DNA of 10,580 bases from Asaia bogorensis (GCA_945873675.1 CAMCEP010000078.1:1-10580); one strand, 5' to 3'. Positions 1-7,680 are shown, counted from the first letter of the stretch. Numbers and translations are program-made. The notes: generated by a model not told the origin, from the letters alone.

Positions 1-1969
1 CTTCGGCGGCGATACGCCCGGCATTTTCTTGAATGAAGCGAAAGCGCAATTCCGGGCGCCTTCCCATCAATTCTTCCACCCTTTCACTGGTAAAAGACCG
101 ATCCTCGGGCGCGAGCATGACGCGCAGCAAAGTGCGCTTCTTCGGGTCCATGGTGGTTTCCTTGAGTGCCGCCGGCGGCATTTCGCCAAGCCCTTTGAAG
201 CGGCTGACCTCCACCTTCTGGTTGGATTTGAAACGCGCCTTCAGCACGCGTTCGCGGTCCGCATCATCCATCGCGTAGACGGAAACACCGCCCGCTTGCA
301 GGCGATAAAGCGGCGGTTGCGCCAAGAATACACGGCCCTGGCGGACCAATTCCGGCAATTCGCGGTAGAAGAAGGTCAGCAAAAGGGCCGCGATATGCGC
401 GCCATCCACATCGGCATCCGTCATGATGACAATGCGCCCATAGCGCAGCTTCGCGAAGTCAAACCGATCGCCGACACCGCAGCCAAGCGCTTCGATCAAA
501 TCCTTCAATTCCTGATTTTGCCGCAGCTTTTCCACGCTGGCGCTGGCAACATTCAGGATCTTGCCACGCAACGGCAACACAGCCTGAGTCTCACGATCAC
601 GGGCCTGCTTGGCGGAACCGCCGGCGGAATCGCCCTCCACCAGGAAAAGTTCAGTGCCCTCGGCACTTTCGCGCGCGCAATCGGAAAGCTTGCCAGGCAG
701 GCGGAGCTTCCGCGTCGCGGTCTTGCGCGGCGTGTCTTTCTCGGCGCGCCGACGTAGCCTATCCTCGGCCCGTTCAATCGCGAAGGCGAGCAGGTTATCC
801 GCCATCGCGGGGTCACCCGTCAGCCAATGATCGAAATGATCGCGCAAGGCCATTTCAACCAGGCGCGCGGCTTCCGGGCTGGTCAGCCGATCCTTGGTCT
901 GGCCCTGGAATTGCGGTTCGCGAACGAAGACCGAAAGCATCGCCGCAATGGGGCCGAGCAAATCTTCCGCCGTCACATTGGCAGCGCGCTTTTCCTTCTT
1001 GAGCTCGCCGTAAGCGCGCAAGCCTTTTACTAGCGCGGCCCGGAAGCCCGCTTCATGCGTGCCGCCCTGCGGCGTTGGGATGGTGTTCGCATAGGTGTTC
1101 AGAAACCCATCGCCGCGCTCCACCCAGCTTGCTGCCCATTCGACGCGCCCCGCGCCTTCAGGGAATTCAGCATCCCCCGACCAGGCGGCCGGCACCACGG
1201 TGGGGCGGCCTTCCAAAGCGGCGGTCAAGAAATCCGCAAGCCCGCCCGGGAAATGCAGCACGGCTTGCGGCGGTGTTTCATCCTTGATCAGCGCGGGATC
1301 GCAAGCCCAGCGGATTTCAACACCGCGATACAAATACGCCTTGGATCGGCAGAAGCGATAAAGCCGTTCCGGGCGAAACATATGCTTCGCAAAAATCTCC
1401 GGGTCCGGCTTGAAGCGAATGGTCGTGCCGCGGCGGTTCTGCACCGCGCCGGCATCCTTCAGCTTCGTGATTGCCTTGCCGCGCGAATAGACCTGGGTGA
1501 ACAGCGTCCGGTCACGCGCGACCTCAACCTCCATACGCTCAGATAATGCGTTCACGACCGATGAGCCGACGCCATGCAGGCCGCCCGAAGTGTCATAGGC
1601 CTTGCCGGAGAATTTGCCCCCGGAATGCAGCGTGGTCAGGATCACCTCAAGCGCACTCAGTTTCGGGAATTTCGGGTGCGGGTCCACCGGAATGCCGCGG
1701 CCATTATCGCGCACCACCAGCCAATTATCGGCTTCCAGCGTTACCTCAATCCGGTCGGCATGGCCGGCCACGGCCTCATCCATCGCGTTGTCGATGATCT
1801 CAGACGCCAAATGATGCAGCGCGTTTTCATCCGTGCCACCAATATACATGCCAGGGCGACGGCGGACGGGCTCCAACCCCTCCAGAACCTCGATATCCTT
1901 GGCGGAATAGCCTTCCTGCTGCCCCGCCCCCCCCTTTCGGGGGCCGCCGCGACCGAAAAGATCGTTCAT
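1..1969 (-). CDS. parE: DNA topoisomerase IV subunit B (ParE), 3' end cut by window edge
   Basis: This is the ATP-driven subunit of topoisomerase IV, which with ParC decatenates daughter chromosomes in the cytoplasm. I read 656 codons without a stop from the ATG at 1969 to position 2, so only a few C-terminal codons are missing. The GHKL ATPase domain is at the N-terminus: E57 and N61 in SEIIDNAMDEA, D88 in DNGRGIP, and GLHGVG at 130-135. The QTK-loop lysine is K359. The Toprim domain has EGDSAGG (E445), PLRGKILNV (about 466-474) and DADVDG (D518, D520, D522). The segment after Toprim runs straight into SRFKGLGEM (589-597) with no large insertion. That, with the roughly 660-residue length, favours ParE over a Gram-negative GyrB of about 800 residues. 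The start is supported by AGGGAA six bases upstream. The linker before the ATPase domain contains a run of eight G (coding strand). Confidence 0.95.
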   Translation of the reverse strand, partial: MNDLFGRGGPRKGGAGQQEGYSAKDIEVLEGLEPVRRRPGMYIGGTDENALHHLASEIIDNAMDEAVAGHADRIEVTLEADNWLVVRDNGRGIPVDPHPKFPKLSALEVILTTLHSGGKFSGKAYDTSGGLHGVGSSVVNALSERMEVEVARDRTLFTQVYSRGKAITKLKDAGAVQNRRGTTIRFKPDPEIFAKHMFRPERLYRFCRSKAYLYRGVEIRWACDPALIKDETPPQAVLHFPGGLADFLTAALEGRPTVVPAAWSGDAEFPEGAGRVEWAASWVERGDGFLNTYANTIPTPQGGTHEAGFRAALVKGLRAYGELKKEKRAANVTAEDLLGPIAAMLSVFVREPQFQGQTKDRLTSPEAARLVEMALRDHFDHWLTGDPAMADNLLAFAIERAEDRLRRRAEKDTPRKTATRKLRLPGKLSDCARESAEGTELFLVEGDSAGGSAKQARDRETQAVLPLRGKILNVASASVEKLRQNQELKDLIEALGCGVGDRFDFAKLRYGRIVIMTDADVDGAHIAALLLTFFYRELPELVRQGRVFLAQPPLYRLQAGGVSVYAMDDADRERVLKARFKSNQKVEVSRFKGLGEMPPAALKETTMDPKKRTLLRVMLAPEDRSFTSERVEELMGRRPELRFRFIQENAGRIAAE

Positions 1970-1992
1970 GTCTTGTTCCCTGATTCGCGGCG

Positions 1993-2021
1993 AACATACC
2001 GGGGCGCGTGATGGGAAACAA
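1993..2021 (-). promoter_or_regulatory. Candidate sigma-70 promoter of parE
   Basis: Reading the minus strand, TTGTTT (2021-2016) and TATGTT (1998-1993) are separated by exactly 17 bases. They match the -35 and -10 consensus at 3 and 4 of 6 positions, with the best-conserved positions kept. The -10 lies 23 bases upstream of the parE ATG, which leaves a short leader carrying the AGGGAA ribosome site (1981-1976). The geometry is good but the matches are partial, so this is a candidate only. Confidence 0.4.
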
Positions 2022-2047
2022 CGCGCTCGCCGAGTCGAACCCAATAG

Positions 2048-2057
2048 TTTGGCCAAA
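2048..2057. promoter_or_regulatory. Perfect 10-bp palindrome in the divergent parE / TPR-GT41 intergenic region
   Basis: TTTGGCCAAA is a perfect palindrome. With its flanks (AG before, GT after) only the next pair fails to extend it cleanly. It lies between two divergently transcribed genes, 39 bases before the glycosyltransferase start. A weak TTGGCC (2049-2054) with an A-rich ATAAAC about 17 bases downstream overlaps it and could be a poor promoter for the plus-strand genes. A palindrome over a promoter would fit an operator, but I do not recognise it as the site of a known regulator. Confidence 0.2.
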
Positions 2058-2095
2058 GTGCGGAACGGGTGATAAACGAATAATCGCCCAGCTTA

Positions 2096-4501
2096 ATGCC
2101 ATTCAAGGATTTAACGCGCCGCATGCGGCAAACGCCTCGCCCGGCCAAACCGGCCCCCTCGCCCCTACCGCAAGCCGATCAGGCGCGGCTGGAAGAAAAC
2201 CTGCGCGCGCGCCTGGCGGAACAGCCCGGCAATGGCGCCGCCTGGCAGCAATTGGCAGCCCTGCTGACGGGCCGGGGACGAAACGGAGAAGCGGTTGAAG
2301 CCTTTGCCAAGGCGCTGGCCCATGGCGTGCCGGTGGCGGCGATTTGCACCCCTTATGCCTTGGCCTTGTCTTCTGCCGGGCGGCATCAGGAAGCGGTCGA
2401 ACTGGTTGCGCCAGTCCAGGCGCGCAAACCCAAGGATTTCGCCCTCACCAATCTGCTTGGCGTCATGCTGAAGCGCGCCGGGCGCCATGATGAAGCGATT
2501 GCCATGCTGAAGGCAGCGCAGAAGCTTGAACCCAAAAATGCCTCGCCTTGGTTGAATATGGGCAATGCGGAAGAAGCGCGCGGCAATTACGCCGCCGCCG
2601 CGGAAGCCTTCCAGGGCGCCTTGCGGCTGGACCCACGCAATGGCGAATTATGGCGCCTGCTGGGGCGCATGCAGCGCGCCTTGGATAACGCCGCAGCCGC
2701 GCGCACAAGCTTCCTGAAAGCCTTTGAATTCCAGCCCAAGGATCAGAATACGCTGAATGATCTGATGGGGCTTTTGATTGATGCCGGCGATATCGAAGCC
2801 GCCATCCCCATTGTCGCCCGCGCGCGCCAATTCCGCCAGGGCGACCGTACGCTTGATGTCATGCATGCGCGCATGCTGCTGCGTCTTGGCCGGCGCGAAG
2901 AATCCCGCGCGGTGATTGACGGCATTCTGGCCCAGGACCCGGGCGAAAGGCAGGCCAATCTTTTCCTGTCTCGCATGGCGGGCGATGGCGATAGGCGTCT
3001 CGCGAATGAAGCGCTGAAACGCGCGCATGAAGCGAACCCTGATGCCGCCGACATACAATCCGCCTATATCGAAAGCCTGTCGCGCAGCCGGTATGATGAT
3101 GAGGCTGCGCATTTGGAGGAATCCTATCGGCTGTCCTTGGATTTCATGCGCCGTCATCCTGATAAGCTGGCGCGCAATTCACGTTCCTTGCGCACGGTTT
3201 TCCAGCGCGTGATGGATATTGAGAATCTGGAAGCGACCGGGTCCATCCCAAGCCTTTTGCCGCATTGGCAGGCGGAAGGGCGGCATTCTTCCGTGCATTA
3301 CGAATTGGGCCAGGTGCATAGCCTGGAAGAACGCATCGGGATCGTGGAATGGCACCGCAATTGGGGCCGTGGCGTACAAAAGCGCATAAAACCCCTACCC
3401 GCTGCCCCCGCCCTGCATATGCCGCGCAAATGGCGCATCGGCTTCCTGTCGAGCGATTTGCGAAACCACCCTGTCACCTATTTCTGCATGCCCTTGCTTG
3501 AAGCCTATGATCGCGACCGCTTCGAATTGTTTTGCTATTCCTTCTATGAGGGGGAGCGCGATGTCATTCAGGCGGAGCTTGAAAAATCCACGAATTTCCG
3601 CTGGTGGCCGCATCGGCCGGATGACCAGGTAGCGGCCGATATCGCCAAGGATAATCTTGATCTGCTGTTCGAATTGGGCGGCAGCACGGCCATGAATAAG
3701 CTTGAAGTCATGGCCTATCGCCCCGCGCGGCTTGGCGGCAGTTGGCTTGGCTATCCGCATTCCGCAGGGCTTGAGACGATAGATTACATTCTGGTTGATC
3801 CCTACATCAAACCGGAAGATCCGCGCTTGCTGATCGAAAAACCCTTCGAATTGCCGGAAACCTGGGTGACGGTGGGCGGCCGGCTTGGCTTTTATGAAGT
3901 GCCGATTGATCTTGAAACGCCCGAGGATCGGCGCGGCTTCGTCACCTTCGGCACCGCGAATAATCCCTATAAATACACGAAGCTTTGCATTGATACCTGG
4001 GCCGCCGTACTGCGCCGCGTGCCGAATTCGCGCTTTATTTTCATCCGCCCCGAAGCGGGTGGCCCTTCCTTCCTGGAAAACACGCGCGCCGCCTTTGCCG
4101 CGCGCAATGTGGACCCGGACCGGATCGAATTTGTCGGCATTCGCGGCAAGCATTTGCCGCATTACAACAAGATGGATATCTCGCTTGATACGCTGCCGCA
4201 TGTGGGCGGCACCACCACTTGCGAAAGCATTTGGATGGGCGTGCCTTGCGTTTCGCTCGTGGGGCCGGGCTTTGCCGAACGGCTTTCCTATTCCAACTTG
4301 TCCAATGCCGGGCTTGGCGACCTCGCGACCTTCAGCATTGAAGACTATATCGAAAAGGCCGCTGAATTGGCCGCCGATGCGCCGCGCCGGCGCGTGCTGC
4401 GCCATGGGCTGCGCGATATGATCCGCGCCATGCCGCTTGGCCAACCCGTGCGTTTCGGCAAAGCCTTCTACGATAAGGCGGCCGAGGTCTGCGCCTTGTG
4501 A
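2096..4501 (+). CDS. TPR-domain GT41 glycosyltransferase (SPINDLY / O-GlcNAc-transferase-like)
   Basis: Predicted cytoplasmic protein glycosyltransferase of 801 residues. Residues about 45-315 form consecutive 34-residue TPR units, with repeat boundaries near 115, 149, 183, 217 and 251 and endings such as KLEPKN, RLDPRN and FQPKD. TPRs are the usual protein-acceptor scaffold in this family. Residues about 445-770 are the GT-B fold GT41 core: RIGFLSSDLRNHPV (H458, equivalent to the conserved histidine of OGT), LGYPHSAG (551-558) followed by IDYILVD, NNPYKYTKL (K627 aligns with the UDP-sugar-contacting lysine of OGT), VPNSRFIF, then DTLPHVGGTTTCESIWMGVP (698-717), the donor-binding signature. 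OGT has PGTSG where this protein has PHSAG. TPR/GT41 enzymes such as Caulobacter FlmG glycosylate flagellins, so a flagellin or surface-protein acceptor is plausible but inferred. The start is uncertain: the ATG at 2096 has no clear ribosome site, and the ATG at 2123 has AAGGA 13 bases upstream. Its stop overlaps the next start. Confidence 0.88.
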   Translation: MPFKDLTRRMRQTPRPAKPAPSPLPQADQARLEENLRARLAEQPGNGAAWQQLAALLTGRGRNGEAVEAFAKALAHGVPVAAICTPYALALSSAGRHQEAVELVAPVQARKPKDFALTNLLGVMLKRAGRHDEAIAMLKAAQKLEPKNASPWLNMGNAEEARGNYAAAAEAFQGALRLDPRNGELWRLLGRMQRALDNAAAARTSFLKAFEFQPKDQNTLNDLMGLLIDAGDIEAAIPIVARARQFRQGDRTLDVMHARMLLRLGRREESRAVIDGILAQDPGERQANLFLSRMAGDGDRRLANEALKRAHEANPDAADIQSAYIESLSRSRYDDEAAHLEESYRLSLDFMRRHPDKLARNSRSLRTVFQRVMDIENLEATGSIPSLLPHWQAEGRHSSVHYELGQVHSLEERIGIVEWHRNWGRGVQKRIKPLPAAPALHMPRKWRIGFLSSDLRNHPVTYFCMPLLEAYDRDRFELFCYSFYEGERDVIQAELEKSTNFRWWPHRPDDQVAADIAKDNLDLLFELGGSTAMNKLEVMAYRPARLGGSWLGYPHSAGLETIDYILVDPYIKPEDPRLLIEKPFELPETWVTVGGRLGFYEVPIDLETPEDRRGFVTFGTANNPYKYTKLCIDTWAAVLRRVPNSRFIFIRPEAGGPSFLENTRAAFAARNVDPDRIEFVGIRGKHLPHYNKMDISLDTLPHVGGTTTCESIWMGVPCVSLVGPGFAERLSYSNLSNAGLGDLATFSIEDYIEKAAELAADAPRRRVLRHGLRDMIRAMPLGQPVRFGKAFYDKAAEVCAL

Positions 4502-5028
4502 TTTTCAACGAAACCGCCATCCCTGGCATTATCAGCATCGAAGCCAGCCCCGCGCGCGATGAACGCGGCGCCTTTCTTCGCAGTTGGTGTCGGGAAAGCT
4601 TCACGGCGGCGGGCATTGACTTCACGCCGATCCAGGCGAGCCTTTCGGAAAACACGCTGAAGCACACCTTGCGCGGCATGCATTTTCAGCTGGCCCCCGC
4701 CGAGGAACAGAAGCTGATCCGCTGCGTGCGCGGCGCGGTATTTGATGTGCTTTTGGATTTGCGCGCCGATCAGCCAAGCTACCTTCGCCACATCGCCATC
4801 ACGCTCGACGCCCGCGCGAATAATGCCGTGTTTGTGCCGCGCGGCATTGCGCATGGGTTTCTCAGCCTGACGGATGATGCCGTCGTGGAATATTTGATTG
4901 ACACACCCTATGCGCCCGCCCTCGCGCGCGGGGTGCGCTGGGATGATCCCGCTTTTGGCATTGCCTGGCCAGCCGCGCCAAAAGTGATTTCTGCGCGCGA
5001 TAACGCCTGGCCATTACTCCATGCCTGA
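4498..5028 (+). CDS. rfbC: RmlC-type sugar 3,5-epimerase (dTDP-4-dehydrorhamnose 3,5-epimerase family)
   Basis: Cupin-fold epimerase of 176 residues, the normal family length. It would epimerise C3 and/or C5 of a nucleotide-linked 4-keto-6-deoxyhexose. Family signatures appear in order: DERGAFLRSW (21-30), RGMHFQ (59-64) with the catalytic-base position H62, QKLIRCVRGAVFDVLLDLR (71-89), PRGIAHGF (114-121), EYLIDTPYAP with Y132 and Y138, WDDPAFGIAWP (148-158) and SARD with D168, the partner of the histidine in RmlC. The start is GTG at 4498, overlapping the upstream stop as GTGA (4498-4501), so translation is probably coupled to the glycosyltransferase. No rfbA/rfbB/rfbD genes are in view, and the next gene is an SDR. 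The substrate may therefore be a sugar other than rhamnose; the gene symbol is the family name rather than proof of pathway. Confidence 0.87.
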   Translation: MIFNETAIPGIISIEASPARDERGAFLRSWCRESFTAAGIDFTPIQASLSENTLKHTLRGMHFQLAPAEEQKLIRCVRGAVFDVLLDLRADQPSYLRHIAITLDARANNAVFVPRGIAHGFLSLTDDAVVEYLIDTPYAPALARGVRWDDPAFGIAWPAAPKVISARDNAWPLLHA

Positions 5029-5920
5029 ACGCGTTCTGGTCACGGGGGCGACAGGCTTCATCGGGCGACATATTCCGCCCCTGCTGCAAGCGCGCGGGTT
5101 TGATGTGCATGTCACCGCGCGCAGCCTTTCACCCCAAAATCCTGGCATCACCGCGCATAGTGTTGACCTGCTGCGGCAGGATGAAGCGCGCCGCCTGATT
5201 GCAGACACAAGCCCTGCCATCATTATCCATGCTGCCTGGTATGTGGCGCATGGGCGCTTCTGGACCGCGCCCGAGAATACCGATTGGCTGGAAGCTTCCA
5301 CCGCGCTTGCGGCTTATGCTGCGGAAGCCGGTGCGCGGCGCTTCGTGGGCCTTGGCACCTGCGCCGAATACGCGCTCGACGCCGGTGATGATGCCTTTCC
5401 CTGGCCTGAAACCCGGCCCATCGCCCCCGCCACAGCTTATGGAAAGGCCAAGGCTGCGCTTGCGCGGCGCTTGGCGGAAATGGCAGAAGCCCGCGCGCGT
5501 TTCGGCATTGCCTGGGCGCGGCTATTTCATTTGTTTGGCCCGGGCGAAAACCCCGCACGGCTGGTGCCTTCCATCATGATCGCGCTGCATGAAGGCCGCG
5601 AAGCGCCATGTGCTTCCGGCCGGCCGGTGCGGGATTTCATCAGCACGCAGAACGCCGCCGCTGCCATTGCGGCGCTGGCGGCAAGCGATGTCAGCGGCCC
5701 GGTGAATATCGCCTCAGGCGCGCCGATCAGCATTGCCGCCATGGCGCGGTTGATCGCGCAAATTGCGGGGCGGCCTGATCTGCTGAGGCTGGGGGCGCTG
5801 CCTGATCGGCCGCATGAACCACCCTATATGGTGGCGCATACCGGGCGGCTTCGGCGGGAAGTGGGCTTTAACGCGCCCGTTTCACTCGCCGCTGAGCTAC
5901 GAAAACTTCAAATACGTTGA
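5021..5920 (+). CDS. NAD(P)-dependent extended SDR, sugar-nucleotide epimerase/reductase family
   Basis: Rossmann-fold enzyme of 299 residues in the extended short-chain dehydrogenase class. The nucleotide-binding motif is TGATGFIG (8-15). The active site is seen as GTCAEY (112-117), supplying the Ser/Thr position, and the YxxxK pair Y140/K144 in YGKAK. RDFIS (204-208) and VNIASGAP (228-235) are typical of the C-terminal substrate half. The GTCAEY variant and the HAAWYV...DWLEAS stretch (70-93) belong to SDRs acting on deoxy-sugar nucleotides, so C4 ketoreduction of the product of the upstream epimerase is the simplest role. The ATG at 5021 overlaps the upstream stop by 8 bases, indicating one operon with the epimerase and the GT41 protein. 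The 3' end overlaps the convergent UPF0262 gene by 13 bases. The exact sugar cannot be told from sequence alone. Confidence 0.82.
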   Translation: MPERVLVTGATGFIGRHIPPLLQARGFDVHVTARSLSPQNPGITAHSVDLLRQDEARRLIADTSPAIIIHAAWYVAHGRFWTAPENTDWLEASTALAAYAAEAGARRFVGLGTCAEYALDAGDDAFPWPETRPIAPATAYGKAKAALARRLAEMAEARARFGIAWARLFHLFGPGENPARLVPSIMIALHEGREAPCASGRPVRDFISTQNAAAAIAALAASDVSGPVNIASGAPISIAAMARLIAQIAGRPDLLRLGALPDRPHEPPYMVAHTGRLRREVGFNAPVSLAAELRKLQIR

Positions 5921-6378
5921 TGCAACGCGCAAACCAGCGTGAACAACTGCCGCGCAGTGTCGAAATCCAGCGAAACCCGCCCTTCAAGCCGTGCGCGCAA
6001 CAATTCAGCGCCTTCATTATGCAGCCCGCGCCTGCCCATATCTATGGCTTGCACGCGGGACTCCGGCCCGCTTTCCGCGACCGCCTGTTCATGCGCTTCC
6101 ACCACCATGTGGTAGTCCTTGATCAGGCGGCGGAAGGGCCCCAGGGCAAGGGCCAGCACATGCAGCGTCTCATTTGCTGCATTGCGGATATCAAACACCA
6201 GCCGGCCTTCGCGCACTGCAAGCCCCAGCACATAAGGCCCGGGCAACTGGCCCACGGGGTCAAAGCGGTTATGGTGCAGCAAATCCGCAATCGCCTGGCG
6301 CCGATCGGCTTCCGCATAGGCGGAAGGGGCCGGCGCTTCTTCAGGCAATTCAACGCGGATCAGGCGCTGTTCAGGCAT
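5908..6378 (-). CDS. UPF0262 family protein
   Basis: A conserved alphaproteobacterial protein of 156 residues without an established function. Family hallmarks are visible: an N-terminal RLIRVEL, a central LPGPYVLGLAVREGRLVFDI, then LGPFRRLIKDYHMV, AIDMGRRGLHNEGAELL and the C-terminal DFDTARQLFTLVCALH. I place the start at the ATG at 6378, because the family normally begins just before RLI and this start overlaps the upstream DUF983 stop by 8 bases. An in-frame ATG at 6414 would add 12 residues lying inside the DUF983 gene. There is no signal peptide or membrane segment, so it is probably cytoplasmic. It forms a two-gene operon with DUF983. Its stop is shared in 13 bases with the convergent SDR gene, leaving no room for a terminator between them. 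Confidence 0.88.
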   Translation of the reverse strand: MPEQRLIRVELPEEAPAPSAYAEADRRQAIADLLHHNRFDPVGQLPGPYVLGLAVREGRLVFDIRNAANETLHVLALALGPFRRLIKDYHMVVEAHEQAVAESGPESRVQAIDMGRRGLHNEGAELLRARLEGRVSLDFDTARQLFTLVCALHQRI

Positions 6379-6805
6379 CCCGCTTGCCACCCGGCAGCAC
6401 CACGCCGCCTTCATCGCCCGTCATGCCAAGGCGCATCATCCAGCCAATCACGGCACCCTTGATGGGCCGCAGCAGCAGCGTGCAGATAATAGTGAACAGC
6501 GGCAGCCAGATCACCATATGCAGCCAGATTGGCGGCATATAGGCCTTTTCGATCCATAAAACGCCCGGCACCAGCACATGCCCCGTGATCAGTATGGTGA
6601 AATAGGGCGGCGCATCATCCGCACGCAGCCGGCCAAGCGGCGCAGCACAGCTTTCGCAAACCTCGGCCACGCGCAGATAGCCCGCGAAAAGCCGGCCCTT
6701 GCCGCAGACCGGGCAAAGCCCCTTAAGCCCACGGACCAAGCCATCCCGCGTGCCGGGCGGCTGATAGGGCAAAGCAGGCGGCGTGCGATCCGGTTCCCAA
6801 CGCAT
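6371..6805 (-). CDS. DUF983 membrane protein with N-terminal zinc-ribbon
   Basis: Small inner-membrane protein of 144 residues matching the DUF983 family. A CPVCGKG motif (C31, C34) pairs with CESC (C50, C53), forming a likely four-cysteine zinc ribbon on the cytoplasmic side. ADDAPPYFTILITGH follows, typical of the family, and begins a first membrane helix (about 69-87). A second hydrophobic segment (about 93-113) follows, then a basic RPIKGAVIGW tail. The function is unknown; in many alphaproteobacteria the family sits near respiratory or cytochrome oxidase genes, but none are visible here. The ATG at 6805 has only a weak purine stretch (GGAAC) upstream. The UPF0262 gene starts inside its last codons, so the two are probably co-translated. 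It is divergent from the racemase gene across 118 bases. Confidence 0.85.
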   Translation of the reverse strand: MRWEPDRTPPALPYQPPGTRDGLVRGLKGLCPVCGKGRLFAGYLRVAEVCESCAAPLGRLRADDAPPYFTILITGHVLVPGVLWIEKAYMPPIWLHMVIWLPLFTIICTLLLRPIKGAVIGWMMRLGMTGDEGGVVLPGGKRDA

Positions 6806-6923
6806 TCTTGTTCCAATCAGTGCCGCTCAGGCGCGGCGTGTTGCAGCGGAGCGTTAAGCCCGAAGCCCGCCCTGATCAAGCATGGCTTGCCGCGCACTTC
6901 CGGCTGGGTTCAGGATAGCCCGC

Positions 6924-7577
6924 ATGAATGAACGTATCCTGCTGATCAACCCGAATTGCAGCATAAGCTGCACCCAGGGCATTGCCGCCGCCGTTGCCCC
7001 CTTCGCCGCCCCTGGCCTGCCGCGGATAGACGTAACCCGCCTGGAAGAAGGCCCCCCCGCGATTGTGACCTGGCGGGATTGGTACGGCGTGGCCGAACCG
7101 CTTTGCCGCCGTGTCGCGGCCGAAGCCGCCGACGCTTATATTATAGGCTGCGTGTCCGACCCGGCGATTGAAGCGGTGCGGATGGTGACGGACAAGCCGG
7201 TTTTCGGCCCCTTGCGCTGTTCCATCGCCGCCGCGCTGAACCGTGCCGAGAATTTCGGCATGATTGCCTTTACCGACAAATCCAAGCCGCGCCAGCGCCG
7301 GGTTTTGCAAAGCATGGGGGCGGAAGCGCGGATGGTGGCTTCCATCGCGCTTAATCTGGATATGGAAGTGCTGACAGACCCGGTGGCGCCGCGCGCGCGC
7401 ATTCAGCAGGTGGCGCGTGAATTGGTGGCCTTGGGGGCTGAGGCCGTGATTCTGGGCTGCGCCGGCATGGCGCATCACCGCGCGGCGGCTGAGGATGCCT
7501 GTGGCGTGCCGGTGATTGAACCAAGCCAGGCGGCGGCGGCGCAGGCGATTCTGGCGGTGGTGGCGGCGCGGGGCTGA
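6924..7577 (+). CDS. Asp/Glu/hydantoin racemase family protein
   Basis: Predicted cytoplasmic cofactor-independent racemase of 217 residues. The family uses two cysteines as acid/base pair: C76 in the IIGCVSDP motif and C179 in ILGCAGM are in the expected places. The N-terminal strand ILLINPNCS matches the family's NPN(T/S)S substrate-binding element, and RCSIAAALNRAENFGMIAFTD (about 98-118) corresponds to the mid-protein strand-turn. The substrate could be a hydantoin, an amino acid such as Asp/Glu, or a related acid; maleate isomerases share this fold, so I leave the substrate open. I chose the ATG at 6924 over one 42 bases upstream because AGGA (6912-6915) sits eight bases before it and the protein then begins directly at the first strand. 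No hydantoinase or carbamoylase gene is adjacent. There is no obvious terminator after the stop. Confidence 0.82.
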   Translation: MNERILLINPNCSISCTQGIAAAVAPFAAPGLPRIDVTRLEEGPPAIVTWRDWYGVAEPLCRRVAAEAADAYIIGCVSDPAIEAVRMVTDKPVFGPLRCSIAAALNRAENFGMIAFTDKSKPRQRRVLQSMGAEARMVASIALNLDMEVLTDPVAPRARIQQVARELVALGAEAVILGCAGMAHHRAAAEDACGVPVIEPSQAAAAQAILAVVAARG

Positions 7578-7641
7578 AAGGCCGCTTGTTCTGCATGGCC
7601 GAATCCTTCCCTGCGCCCATCAATACAGGGGGAGGGGGTAG

Positions 7642-7670
7642 TCGAATAACAACCGAGGGTTGTGTATAAT
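7642..7670 (+). promoter_or_regulatory. Candidate promoter in the AT-rich leader
   Basis: TATAAT at 7665-7670 is a perfect -10 hexamer in the plus direction. The hexamer 17 bases upstream (7642-7647, TCGAAT) matches the -35 consensus at only three positions. If used, transcription would begin near 7677, giving a leader of about 265 bases before the RTX/Hint gene that contains the inverted repeats. AATAT (7668-7672) and ATATT (7676-7680) form a short inverted repeat overlapping the hexamer. Confidence 0.35.
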
Positions 7671-7680
7671 ATGGAATATT

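Noticed and set aside
29..757. Plus-strand open frames across 29-2011, including one of 242 codons
   Set aside because: All lie antisense to parE, whose minus-strand frame reads 656 codons with every expected motif.
2030..2045. T-arm-like sequence on the minus strand (GGGTTCGACTC), possible tRNA
   Set aside because: The five flanking bases on each side do not pair into a T-stem, and no acceptor or anticodon arm could be found in either direction.
3395..4444. Long open frame on the minus strand (about 350 codons) opposite the GT41 gene
   Set aside because: The plus-strand frame has clear GT41 motifs throughout; the minus frame gives low-complexity His/Ala/Arg-rich protein without motifs, a normal shadow in GC-rich DNA.
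6882..6923. Upstream ATG extending the racemase by 14 residues
   Set aside because: The extension has no family similarity and no ribosome site, whereas the ATG at 6924 has AGGA eight bases upstream.
7605..7632. Possible terminator after the racemase gene (CCCTG ... CAGGG)
   Set aside because: Only five pairs over a 12-base loop and no T-run; weaker than expected by chance in this composition.
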